From contig JAUSGZ010000035.1 of the NCBI GenBank assembly GCA_030648715.1, positions 1 to 32,850 on the forward strand: a stretch of DNA of 32,850 nucleotides, given 5' to 3'. A program made the translations under genes and the position numbers. Numbering within the stretch: position 1 is the stretch's first letter; each line of letters begins with the position of its first letter. The notes beneath the pieces were generated by a model. It was not told the DNA's origin and did not search any database. It saw nothing but the letters and a program-made list of their open reading frames with translations. Positions 8,404 through 15,991 of this stretch are shown here, piece after piece. The stretch comes from a bacterium (GTDB lineage Bacteria; Patescibacteriota; Patescibacteriia; Buchananbacterales; GWA2-38-13).

Positions 8404-9363
8404 TTAAATTTCTTCCCGCTTCATCTCGGCCAGCACTTCCTGCACGTCCCTCGCATTCACCGTGGGAACGATACCCTCCTTGCCGGCCGCCACCTTGCGC
8501 AAGCCGACGCGCGACGCGGCTTCATCAATAAGGTCAATGGCCTTGTCGGGGAACGATTTTTCGGGGATGCGCTTGGCTGCCAGGTCGACGGCTGCACGCA
8601 AGGCGGCTTCCGTCAACGTCACGCCATGGTGGCGCTCGTAGCGCGCCTTGATGCCCCGCAGGATCTCCAAAGTCTGCGCCGCCGACGGCTCATCCACCAG
8701 AATGGGATGCAGCCGGCGGTCCAGCGTCGCGTCTTTTTTGATGAATTTCAAATACTCATCGCGCGTGGTGGCGCCGACCACCTGCAGGTCGCCCCGCGCC
8801 AGGGCGGGCTTGAGGATGTCGTCGGCGCCAATGGCGCCGGTCGCCTCCCCCGCTTCCGCCAGTGTATGGATCTCGTCAATGAACAGGATGATCTCCCGCT
8901 GCGACGCGATGATCTCATCGGCGATGCGTTTCAGCCGCTGCTCGAATTCGCCGCGATACTTGGTGCCGGCGACGATATTCGCCAGATCCAGCGACAGCAC
9001 GCGCTTGCCGTAGAGCAGCTGCGGCACGCGTTTGGCAACGATGGCTTCGGCCAGGCCTTCGGCGATGGCGGTCTTCCCGACGCCGGATTTTCCGACCAGC
9101 ACGGGGTTGTTCTTGCTGCGGCGCGACAGCACCTGGATGACGCGTTCGATCTCGTGCTCGCGCCCGATGACCGGGTCAAGCCGGCCCTGCGCCGCCAGGG
9201 CGGTCAGGTCGCGCGAGTACTGCGCCAGCGTCGGAGTTTTGGACATTTTCGTTTTGCCGCGCACCCAGGTAAAGACAACGACCAGCACCACCAGCACGAC
9301 GCCCAAAAAAATGAGCTCGGGCTTGAGGAACAAAAATTTGAGCAAATTTGAGAGGGACGGCAT
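8404..9363 (-). CDS. Membrane-anchored ClpA/B/C D1-like AAA+ ATPase (single AAA module)
   Basis: TM helix [18 protein letters not shown]; Walker [19 protein letters not shown]; Walker [13 protein letters not shown]; sensor/arginine region [26 protein letters not shown]; ends after the D1 small domain. Confidence 0.85.
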   Translation of the reverse strand: MPSLSNLLKFLFLKPELIFLGVVLVVLVVVFTWVRGKTKMSKTPTLAQYSRDLTALAAQGRLDPVIGREHEIERVIQVLSRRSKNNPVLVGKSGVGKTAIAEGLAEAIVAKRVPQLLYGKRVLSLDLANIVAGTKYRGEFEQRLKRIADEIIASQREIILFIDEIHTLAEAGEATGAIGADDILKPALARGDLQVVGATTRDEYLKFIKKDATLDRRLHPILVDEPSAAQTLEILRGIKARYERHHGVTLTEAALRAAVDLAAKRIPEKSFPDKAIDLIDEAASRVGLRKVAAGKEGIVPTVNARDVQEVLAEMKREEI

Positions 9364-9477
9364 GGCGCGGTTGACGACAGTACCGTGCGTGCCTACAATG
9401 AAGGCGCACGCCGGCCGCGGAGGGCCGGTGGAGATATCCCCACGCCGTGATTTCCCCTCCGCTTTTCAACAGTAATT

Positions 9478-11013
9478 ATGCCACAAACCGAGGGTAAGAA
9501 CCAACCGCCGCAGCTCACCTTCGACGATCTGGCAAAGACCGTCAAAACGAATGATCTGAAGGTCGATATTGACGTGCTAAAAAAGGCCTTTGAGTTCGCG
9601 ACGGAAGCGCACAAAGGACAGCAGCGGCGCTCGGGCGAGCCGTACGTGCAGCACCCGCTGCAAACGGCCATCACCTTGGCGGAAATGCGGCTGGACCAGG
9701 CGACGATCGTCGCGGGACTGCTCCACGACGTTCCCGAGGACACGATGTTCAACCTGGTGGAGATAGAAAAACGTTTCGGGCCGGAAGTCGGCGGCCTGGT
9801 CGCCGGCATCACCAAACTGGGGAAGATCAAGTACCGCGGCATCGAGCGCTACGCCGAGAACCTGCGCAAGATGTTCATCTCCATGGCGCAGGACGTGCGG
9901 GTCGTGCTGATCAAAATGGCCGACCGGCTGCACAACTTGCGCACCATCAGCGCGCTCCCGCCGGAAAAGCAGCGTCGGATCGCGCTGGAAGTGTTGGAGA
10001 TCTACGCCCCCATCGCCAACCGCCTGGGTATGGGCCGCTTCAAGGGCATGCTGGAGGACCTCGCCTTCCCCATCGCCTACCCCGAGGAATGGACGTGGTT
10101 CAAAACGCACATCCTGCCCCAGTACGAGGTGCGGGTCCAGGAGATCTCTTCCACCATCGGTGAATTAAAAAAGGTGCTCGCGGCCAATAAGATCAAAGTG
10201 CTGGACATCCACGGCCGCGCCAAGCACTACTACTCGCTGTACCGCAAACTGCTGCAGCCCCAGTACAACAAGAATCTCAACCTCGTCTACGACCTGGTGG
10301 CCATCCGCGTCGTGGTGCCGTCGGCCGACGACTGCTACAAGGCCATGGGCGCCATCCACACCCGCTTCACACCGCTGCCCGGGCGCATCAAAGACTACAT
10401 CGCCCAGCCCAAACCCAATAACTACCGGTCGCTGCACACCACGGTCTTTGCCGACGGCGGCAAGATCGTCGAGGTCCAACTCCGCGACCCGAAAATGCAC
10501 CAACAGGCCGAGTACGGTATCGCCGCGCACTGGCACTACAAGGAACTGGGAAAGCACTTCTGGACGCGGATCTCCAAGGTCCAGGGGTTCCACCATAAGG
10601 GCTATATGGTGCCCAAAAAAATGAAGTGGATCCAGGAACTGGCCGTCTGGCAGCAGGAGGTTTCCGACACGCGCCAGTTCCTCAAGCGGCTCAAGATCGA
10701 CGCGTTCCGCGACCGCATTTTCGTCTTCACCCCCAACGGCGACGTCATCGACCTGCCGGAAGACGCAACCCCGGTGGACTTCGCCTACTACATCCACAGC
10801 GACATCGGCAACACGTGCGTCGGCGCCAAGATCAACGGCAAACTCGAACAACTGAACACCCAACTGAAAAATGGCGATGTCGTAGAGATCATCACCGATA
10901 AATCCCGCAAAGCGCCGGGTCGCGACTGGCTGCGGTTCGTGCGCACGGCGGCGGCGCGCAACAAGATCCGCAGCACCCTGCGCCACGGGCCGGAGTTCAG
11001 CCGCCGCGGCTGA
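9478..11013 (+). CDS. RelA/SpoT-family (p)ppGpp synthetase/hydrolase with TGS domain, no ACT domain
   Basis: HD motif LLHDVPEDT; synthetase YDLVAIRVVV..PKPNNYRSLHTTV..EVQLRDPKMHQQAEYGIAAHWHYKE; TGS DRIFVFTPNGDVIDLPEDATPVDFAYYIHSDIG. Confidence 0.93.
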   Translation: MPQTEGKNQPPQLTFDDLAKTVKTNDLKVDIDVLKKAFEFATEAHKGQQRRSGEPYVQHPLQTAITLAEMRLDQATIVAGLLHDVPEDTMFNLVEIEKRFGPEVGGLVAGITKLGKIKYRGIERYAENLRKMFISMAQDVRVVLIKMADRLHNLRTISALPPEKQRRIALEVLEIYAPIANRLGMGRFKGMLEDLAFPIAYPEEWTWFKTHILPQYEVRVQEISSTIGELKKVLAANKIKVLDIHGRAKHYYSLYRKLLQPQYNKNLNLVYDLVAIRVVVPSADDCYKAMGAIHTRFTPLPGRIKDYIAQPKPNNYRSLHTTVFADGGKIVEVQLRDPKMHQQAEYGIAAHWHYKELGKHFWTRISKVQGFHHKGYMVPKKMKWIQELAVWQQEVSDTRQFLKRLKIDAFRDRIFVFTPNGDVIDLPEDATPVDFAYYIHSDIGNTCVGAKINGKLEQLNTQLKNGDVVEIITDKSRKAPGRDWLRFVRTAAARNKIRSTLRHGPEFSRRG

Positions 11014-11869
11014 TCCGGGAAACGAGCGCGGCCAACTCTTCGTCCGAAAAGAAATCAACGGCAATGTGGCCGCCCGGGCCGCTTTTTTTGATGTGCACCT
11101 TGGTACCGAGCGCCTGCTGCAGCTGCTCCCGGTAGGCGTCCAGCTGCGGGTCGCCGGCCTGGCGCCGCCGGTAGGGCCGGACCGACACCAGCCGCGCGGC
11201 GGCCTCCACCGCCCGCACCGTCCAGCTCTGGCGCAACGCCTTGCGGAACAGCTTCACCTGCTGGTCCGACGGCAATCCGGCGATGACGCGGGCCGTGCCC
11301 GCCGTGATCTTGCCGGAAACCACCGCCCGCTGGATCTCCTCGGGCAGGTTCAACAGCCGCAACGTGTTGGCGATGGCCGGTCGGCTCTTGCCGAGCCTTT
11401 CTGCCAGCTGCTCCTGCGTCAGGTTGAATTCCGCCACCAAGCGCTGGTAGGCCACGGCCTCCTCAATGGAGTTGAGATTCTGGCGCTGGATGTTTTCGAT
11501 CAACGCCAGTTCTAATTGCTGCTGGCGCTGCACATCGCGCACCAAGACCGGCACGGTCGGCAGTTGCAGAATTTTTGCCGCGCGCAACCGCCGCTCGCCG
11601 GCGATGAGCTGGAAACCGCCGCCCGCGCGCGTCACCACCAACGGCTGCAGGATGCCGTGCTGTTTGATGGACGCGACCAGCTCCTCCAACCCCTCGTGGT
11701 CGAAGTCCTGGCGCGGCTGGTGCGGATTGGGCGCGATATGCTCGGGCGGGACATGGTGGACCTGGTCGGCCGGCGGAACTGCCACCGGCGAGGTCGGCGG
11801 CACCACGGCGGGACTGACCCGCTTGGGGATGAGCGAACTCAAACCGCGCCCGAGTCCTCGGTGTGCCAT
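10997..11869 (-). CDS. parB: ParB/Spo0J-like chromosome partitioning protein
   Basis: Start set at MAHRGLGRGLSSLIPKR (the supplied ORF is extended upstream in a spurious frame). HIAPNPHQPRQDF; GERRLRAAKILQL; LIENIQRQNLNSIEEAVAYQRL; HTH EQLAERLGKSRPAIANTLRLL. Confidence 0.93.
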   Translation of the reverse strand: MAHRGLGRGLSSLIPKRVSPAVVPPTSPVAVPPADQVHHVPPEHIAPNPHQPRQDFDHEGLEELVASIKQHGILQPLVVTRAGGGFQLIAGERRLRAAKILQLPTVPVLVRDVQRQQQLELALIENIQRQNLNSIEEAVAYQRLVAEFNLTQEQLAERLGKSRPAIANTLRLLNLPEEIQRAVVSGKITAGTARVIAGLPSDQQVKLFRKALRQSWTVRAVEAAARLVSVRPYRRRQAGDPQLDAYREQLQQALGTKVHIKKSGPGGHIAVDFFSDEELAALVSRISRGG

Positions 11870-11885
11870 ACCCAGATAGTTTACC

Positions 11886-12653
11886 TTAAATATTGAGAGC
11901 GCGCAGCACCTCTTCGGCCAGCTGTTCGTAGGCCCGCGCGCCTTTTGACGCCGGATCGTACTGCAGGATGGTCTGTCCGTAGCTGGGCGATTCCGACAGC
12001 CGCACATTGCGCGGCACGATGGACTGGAATATCGGGTACGGGAAATGCTGCTTGAGCTCGTCCAGCACCTGCTGCGACAAGCGGTTGCGCGAGTCAAACA
12101 TGGTCACCACCCCGCCCAGCACCGCCAAGTCGGGCTTTAACCGCTCGCGCACCAGGCCGACGGTCTGCAACAGCTGGCCCAGCCCTTCCAGCGCGTAGTA
12201 CTCCGACTGGATGGGAATGAGCAGCGCGTCGGACGCCACCAGTCCGTTGACCGTCAGCAGGTCCAGCGACGGCGGACAATCAATAATGACCACGTCGTAA
12301 TCCGATTTGACCTCCAACAGCGCCTGCTGCAGCTTGTACTCGCGGTCGGGCAGCGCGACCAGCTCCACCCGCGCGCCGGACAATTCGGCGGACGCCGGCG
12401 CGACGCGGTAGCCTTCGTGCGGCGTGGGCACGATGACCTGCCGGAGATTGGCCTGCCCGGTCAGTACGTGGTAGATGCTCTGCGACAGCTCCTGGTGGTT
12501 GACGCCGACACCCGAGGTGGCGTTGGCCTGCGGGTCCAGGTCGATGAGCAGCACGAACTTGCCCGCGTGCGCGAGGTACGCGCCCAGGCTGACGGCGCTG
12601 GTGGTCTTCCCTACCCCGCCTTTCTGGTTGACGATGCTCAACACTTTTGCCAT
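11886..12653 (-). CDS. parA: ParA/Soj ATPase
   Basis: Deviant Walker A NQKGGVGKTTSAVSLGAYLA; VVIIDCPPSLDLLTVNGL; typical length and position upstream of parB. Confidence 0.94.
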   Translation of the reverse strand: MAKVLSIVNQKGGVGKTTSAVSLGAYLAHAGKFVLLIDLDPQANATSGVGVNHQELSQSIYHVLTGQANLRQVIVPTPHEGYRVAPASAELSGARVELVALPDREYKLQQALLEVKSDYDVVIIDCPPSLDLLTVNGLVASDALLIPIQSEYYALEGLGQLLQTVGLVRERLKPDLAVLGGVVTMFDSRNRLSQQVLDELKQHFPYPIFQSIVPRNVRLSESPSYGQTILQYDPASKGARAYEQLAEEVLRALNI

Positions 12654-12711
12654 AACCCGGCGTCAGTATAGCAAATTTTCGGGGCGGCAACGAAAGCACG
12701 ACAATGTGCGC

Positions 12712-12740
12712 TTGACAAAGAGCGAAAAGCGTTGCACAAT
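12712..12740 (+). promoter_or_regulatory. Sigma70-like promoter upstream of tRNA-Leu
   Basis: TTGACA (12712-12717), 17-nt spacer, CACAAT (12735-12740). Confidence 0.6.
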
Positions 12741-12793
12741 TTACCCACTCCCAAACCAAGGGACGCCGAATGGAGGGTTCCACGGCAGGTGAA

Positions 12794-12880
12794 GCCGCGG
12801 TGGCGGAATAGGCAGACGCACGGGACTCAAAATCCCGCGAGGGCAACCTCATGAGAGTTCGATTCTCTCCCGCGGCACCA
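12794..12880 (+). tRNA. tRNA-Leu (anticodon CAA), CCA encoded
   Basis: GCCGCGG/CCGCGGC acceptor, CGGGA-CTCAAAA-TCCCG anticodon arm, long variable arm, AGAG-TTCGATT-CTCT T-arm, ACCA end. Confidence 0.95.
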
Positions 12881-12947
12881 TCTGCCGTGGGACGAGAGGA
12901 ACGCTTGCCGCCGGGAACGCACATCGGCTAGGATACAAAGGGATTGT

Positions 12948-13024
12948 CGCGGGGTAGAGCAGTCTGGCAGCTCGCCGGGCCCATAACCCGGAGGTCGCGG
13001 GTTCAAATCCCGCCCCCGCAACCA
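12948..13024 (+). tRNA. Initiator tRNA-fMet (anticodon CAT), CCA encoded, C at position 33
   Basis: CGCGGGG 5' end with C1:A72 mismatch, CCGGG-CCCATAA-CCCGG anticodon arm with GGG/CCC pairs, GCGGG-TTCAAAT-CCCGC, CAACCA end. Confidence 0.94.
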
Positions 13025-13035
13025 AACACGCAAAC

Positions 13036-13062
13036 CAGGGCGGGGCAGAACGCCCCGCCCTG
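13036..13062. other. Perfect 11-bp stem-loop between tRNA-fMet and the split tRNA
   Basis: CAGGGCGGGGC-AGAAC-GCCCCGCCCTG, no T-tract. Confidence 0.7.
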
Positions 13063-13072
13063 CGAATTATAC

Positions 13073-13126
13073 GGCTGGGTAGCTCAGTGGTAGAGCAGCG
13101 CCTTCATAAGGCGTGGGTCGTGGGTT
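13073..13126 (+). pseudogene. 5' three-quarters of a tRNA-Met (CAT), interrupted in the T-loop after TT
   Basis: GGCTGGGTAGCTCAGTGGTAGAGCAGCGCCTTCATAAGGCGTGGGTCGTGGGTT matches the intact tRNA at 13242-13313 apart from the acceptor stem and one D-loop base, then diverges. Confidence 0.85.
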
Positions 13127-13218
13127 CGCCCTGCACCAGAGCGAAGCACGATGCAGGGCGCCCCGTACCGTGCCCCGCGAATGCGGGACTCTGGTACTGG
13201 GGCGAATCCCTATCCTAA

Positions 13219-13239
13219 TTATCCTCCATCCAGTTTTAT
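13219..13239 (+). repeat. Left arm of inverted repeat flanking intact tRNA-Met
   Basis: TTATCCTCCATCCAGTTTTAT; reverse complement of 13314-13335 except one T/A length difference. Confidence 0.9.
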
Positions 13240-13241
13240 AT

Positions 13242-13313
13242 GCCAGGGTAGCTCAGCGGTAGAGCAGCGCCTTCATAAGGCGTGGGTCGTGGGTTCGAAT
13301 CCCACCCCTGGTA
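13242..13313 (+). tRNA. tRNA with CAT anticodon (elongator Met, or Ile2 if lysidine-modified), CCA not encoded
   Basis: GCCAGGG/CCCTGGT acceptor, GCGCC-TTCATAA-GGCGT anticodon arm, GTGGG-TTCGAAT-CCCAC T-arm, A73; 72 nt. Confidence 0.93.
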
Positions 13314-13335
13314 ATAAAAACTGGATGGAGGATAA
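13314..13335 (-). repeat. Right arm of inverted repeat flanking intact tRNA-Met
   Basis: ATAAAAACTGGATGGAGGATAA starts at the base after A73 of the tRNA. Confidence 0.9.
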
Positions 13336-13399
13336 ACCACCCCAGCTAAAGAAAAGGTGGGGGGCAAATAAAACGTACTCCTAATCCGATAGGGTACTG

Positions 13400-13475
13400 G
13401 TCGTGGGTTTCCCGCCGCTTCAAATTTTTCAAATTATAATGAAGGCGGTGGCGAATCCCACCCCAGCTATTTTTT
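13400..13475 (+). pseudogene. tRNA-Met 3' fragment with 42-nt insertion in the T-loop, followed by T-run
   Basis: GTCGTGGGTT-[42 nt]-CGAATCCCACCCCAGCTATTTTTT. The 3' part (13452-13469) pairs with the acceptor stem of 13073-13126. Confidence 0.8.
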
Positions 13476-13486
13476 CACTCTTCCCC

Positions 13487-13987
13487 ATGGCGCTCCCAAC
13501 AGATAACAAGGTGGTCAATTATTCGACCATCACGCGGCTGGCACAACTTGCTCGCCGCCGCGGGAAGAAGATCATTTTTAAATCCGGCTGTTTTGATATC
13601 ATCCACATCGGCCATGTCTACGCGTTGAGTCGCGCCAAACTTCTCGGCGACATCCTCATCGTCGGACTCGGCAGCGACGCCACCGTCAAAAAACTGAAGG
13701 GAAAAAATCGGCCGATCGTTCCGGAGGTCTTGCGCGCCCGCACGCTGGCGGCGTTGGGCTGTGTCGATTACGTGGTGATCCTGCGCGAACCGCTGCAGGG
13801 TCGGATCGACCACGCACAGTTGTTGCGTTTGGTACGGCCGACCTACTACTCGCCCACCCCCGGCGATTCGGCAATGGCGGAAAAAAGGAAGCTGGCCAAA
13901 GTAGTTGGCGCAAAGATTCGGTTGATCCCCAGCTATTCACCCCTCTCCTCCACAAAACTTGCCGCCGCGCTCATACGCACCGGCTGA
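13487..13987 (+). CDS. Cytidylyltransferase-like (RfaE domain II/HIGH-type) nucleotidyltransferase
   Basis: KSGCFDIIHIGHVYALSRAKLLGDILIVGLGSDATVKKLKGKNRPIVPEVLRA. Start placed at MALPTDNK because upstream codons overlap the tRNA fragment. Confidence 0.85.
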   Translation: MALPTDNKVVNYSTITRLAQLARRRGKKIIFKSGCFDIIHIGHVYALSRAKLLGDILIVGLGSDATVKKLKGKNRPIVPEVLRARTLAALGCVDYVVILREPLQGRIDHAQLLRLVRPTYYSPTPGDSAMAEKRKLAKVVGAKIRLIPSYSPLSSTKLAAALIRTG

Positions 13988-13998
13988 TCCTCTTTCCT

Positions 13999-15438
13999 AT
14001 GGGGGTTCCCGCGACTATTGACGATCGCAATCGTGCCTATCTGGAGAGATTCGGCAGTGGTTTTCCTGATGAGCTGGCTATCCTCCGCGAGCACGGAAAA
14101 CTCACCGGCGACTGGTCGAACGTCGCCGACCACTGCCTCACCGAAGCGGCAGCGGCCGATATTCTGGCCGAGCTGCTGCAACTTTCGGCCGCCGACCGAG
14201 ACGCGCTCGTGAAAGCCTCTCTGCTGCACGATTGGTACAAACGGATGGAACGCGAACGCGTTGCCACGGAAGGCCAGGGCACCTACGACGCATCCGCAAC
14301 CGCAAGCGAGCACGGCCTGGCGGCGCTCGGCGTACCTCCCGCCATAGTGACCATCGCGCATCGCGTCGGCCACAGCCAATGCCGCTATTTCATTGACCAT
14401 CCGGACGCCCCGCTGCTGGAACGCGTGATGTTCTGGCTGGACACCATCACCCATGGCAACCATATCGTCGGGGTTGATGAACGCGTAGACCAGCTGGAAT
14501 CTGCCGACCGCTATCGCGAGCTCAACGAACGCGGGCGCACCATCCTCGACGGCAAAACTTATTTCCAGGCGCAGCGGGAAATTGCACTGGCAATCGAAAG
14601 AAAGCTGGTGCAACGGACGCGGACGGCCAGCTCGCTGAGCGACGAAATTCGCAGGCGGCTGGAAGCCCGCAACCAGCAAGCGGCGGCGCCAACTTCCGGA
14701 TACGCGGTCAGTGTTGTCATTCCCTGCCGCAACGAGGAGGGCAATATCGACGCCGCAATGGCGCGCGTACCCTTGCTCGGACATTCGACAGAAGTCATCT
14801 TTATTGAGGGCGGATCGCGCGACCACACGCGCAGCAAGATCGAACAGGCCGTCCGCGACTACCGTGGTTCCCTGCACTGGAAATTCATCAAAGTCGACGG
14901 TGACCCGTCAAAAGGAGAGAAGGTTCGAACGGCATTTGCCGCAGCGCAGGGCGACATTCTGATGATCCTGGACGGCGACCTGACCGTCCCGCCGGAGGAC
15001 TTGTCCAAGTTCTACGAGGTCCTGGCGTCCGGCCAAGGACAATTTGCCAACGGCACCCGCATGGTGCTGAAAATGGAGCACGGCGCGATGCAATTTGCCA
15101 ACCGCATCGCCAACTGGTGCTTCGGCAGGATCTTCAGCCTCCTGCTGCGCCAGCGTTTGACCGACACGCTCTGCGGCACCAAAGTGCTATTCAAGAAGGA
15201 TTATGAACGGATCGTCGCAAACCGGCATGAGTTCGGCGATTTCGACCCGTTCGGGGATTTTGACCTGCTGTTTGGCGCCGCGAGATTAGGCCTGAAGATC
15301 ACCGAAGTGCCGGTGCAGTACCGCGAGCGCACCTACGGGAAGACCAACATCCGCCGCTGGTCGCATGGCGTGCTGCTCGCCAAAATGTGCTGGTTCGCCT
15401 TCACCAAAAGAAAACTGTTCAAGTCTCCGACGGCGTAG
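13999..15438 (+). CDS. Fusion: N-terminal HD-domain phosphohydrolase-like plus C-terminal family 2 glycosyltransferase
   Basis: ADHC..ASLLHDWYKR..HRVGHS..THGNHIVG (HD-like); SVVIPCRNEEGNIDAAM..ILDGDLTVPPEDL..LTDTLCGTKVLFKKDYE..YGKTNIRRW (GT2). Confidence 0.85.
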   Translation: MGVPATIDDRNRAYLERFGSGFPDELAILREHGKLTGDWSNVADHCLTEAAAADILAELLQLSAADRDALVKASLLHDWYKRMERERVATEGQGTYDASATASEHGLAALGVPPAIVTIAHRVGHSQCRYFIDHPDAPLLERVMFWLDTITHGNHIVGVDERVDQLESADRYRELNERGRTILDGKTYFQAQREIALAIERKLVQRTRTASSLSDEIRRRLEARNQQAAAPTSGYAVSVVIPCRNEEGNIDAAMARVPLLGHSTEVIFIEGGSRDHTRSKIEQAVRDYRGSLHWKFIKVDGDPSKGEKVRTAFAAAQGDILMILDGDLTVPPEDLSKFYEVLASGQGQFANGTRMVLKMEHGAMQFANRIANWCFGRIFSLLLRQRLTDTLCGTKVLFKKDYERIVANRHEFGDFDPFGDFDLLFGAARLGLKITEVPVQYRERTYGKTNIRRWSHGVLLAKMCWFAFTKRKLFKSPTA

Positions 15439-15474
15439 TTTTGCCTTTTGCATTTTGATTTTTGAATTTCTTTC

Positions 15475-15963
15475 ATGTTCCTCACCGTGCATGCCGCCGC
15501 GGGCGTGGTTGTGGGCGCATTCATCCCCAACCCACTGGGGGCATTTGCCGCGGGCATGGCGTCCCACTTCCTGCTGGACAGAGTTCCGCACTACGACCCG
15601 CCTATCGTTGACGGCACGGCCAAAGATGGCGTACTGAAAAATCCGGTCTTTCGCCGCTTCGTGGCGGTAGCGATGTTCGACCTGGTATTGGCCACGCTGC
15701 TCACCATTGGACTAGCCATCCGCATGGCTCCGACCACGTGGATTTCCCTGACGGCCGGCGCCATCGGTGGAGTGCTCCCTGATCTGCTGTTCGGGCTGTA
15801 CCGACTGACGGACAACCGCTGGCTCCGGGTCTATAATACCTGGCATAAGAACAACCACTTCAAACCGAAACGATTTCCGGTCACCTTCATTTCTGGCATG
15901 TCCACCCAACTGGTCACTCTCGCGTTCTGTCTGCTCGCACTTTTTTCCCCTTTGACAACTTAA
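15475..15963 (+). CDS. Small integral membrane protein with SHFLLDRVPHYD motif
   Basis: Hydrophobic helices; conserved HAAAG and SHFLLDRVPHYD; paralogous to next ORF. Confidence 0.7.
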   Translation: MFLTVHAAAGVVVGAFIPNPLGAFAAGMASHFLLDRVPHYDPPIVDGTAKDGVLKNPVFRRFVAVAMFDLVLATLLTIGLAIRMAPTTWISLTAGAIGGVLPDLLFGLYRLTDNRWLRVYNTWHKNNHFKPKRFPVTFISGMSTQLVTLAFCLLALFSPLTT

Positions 15964-15991
15964 CCGCCGGTTCCCGGCAGAGGAGGACCGC

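Noticed and set aside
8626-9351. 241-aa plus-strand ORF antisense to the AAA+ gene
   Set aside because: No recognisable domain; the opposite strand has clear Walker motifs.
10997-12097. 366-aa ORF containing parB with a long N-terminal extension
   Set aside because: The first 76 codons are Ser/Cys/Arg-rich out-of-frame translation of parA. True start is MAHRGLGRGL at 11869.
12653-12790. parS centromere site near parAB
   Set aside because: No TGTTTCACGTGAAACA-like 16-bp palindrome seen here or elsewhere in the window.
13403-13486. N-terminal extension of the nucleotidyltransferase (MGFPPLQIFQII...)
   Set aside because: Overlaps the tRNA fragment and its T-run; MALPTDNK at 13487 is a better start.
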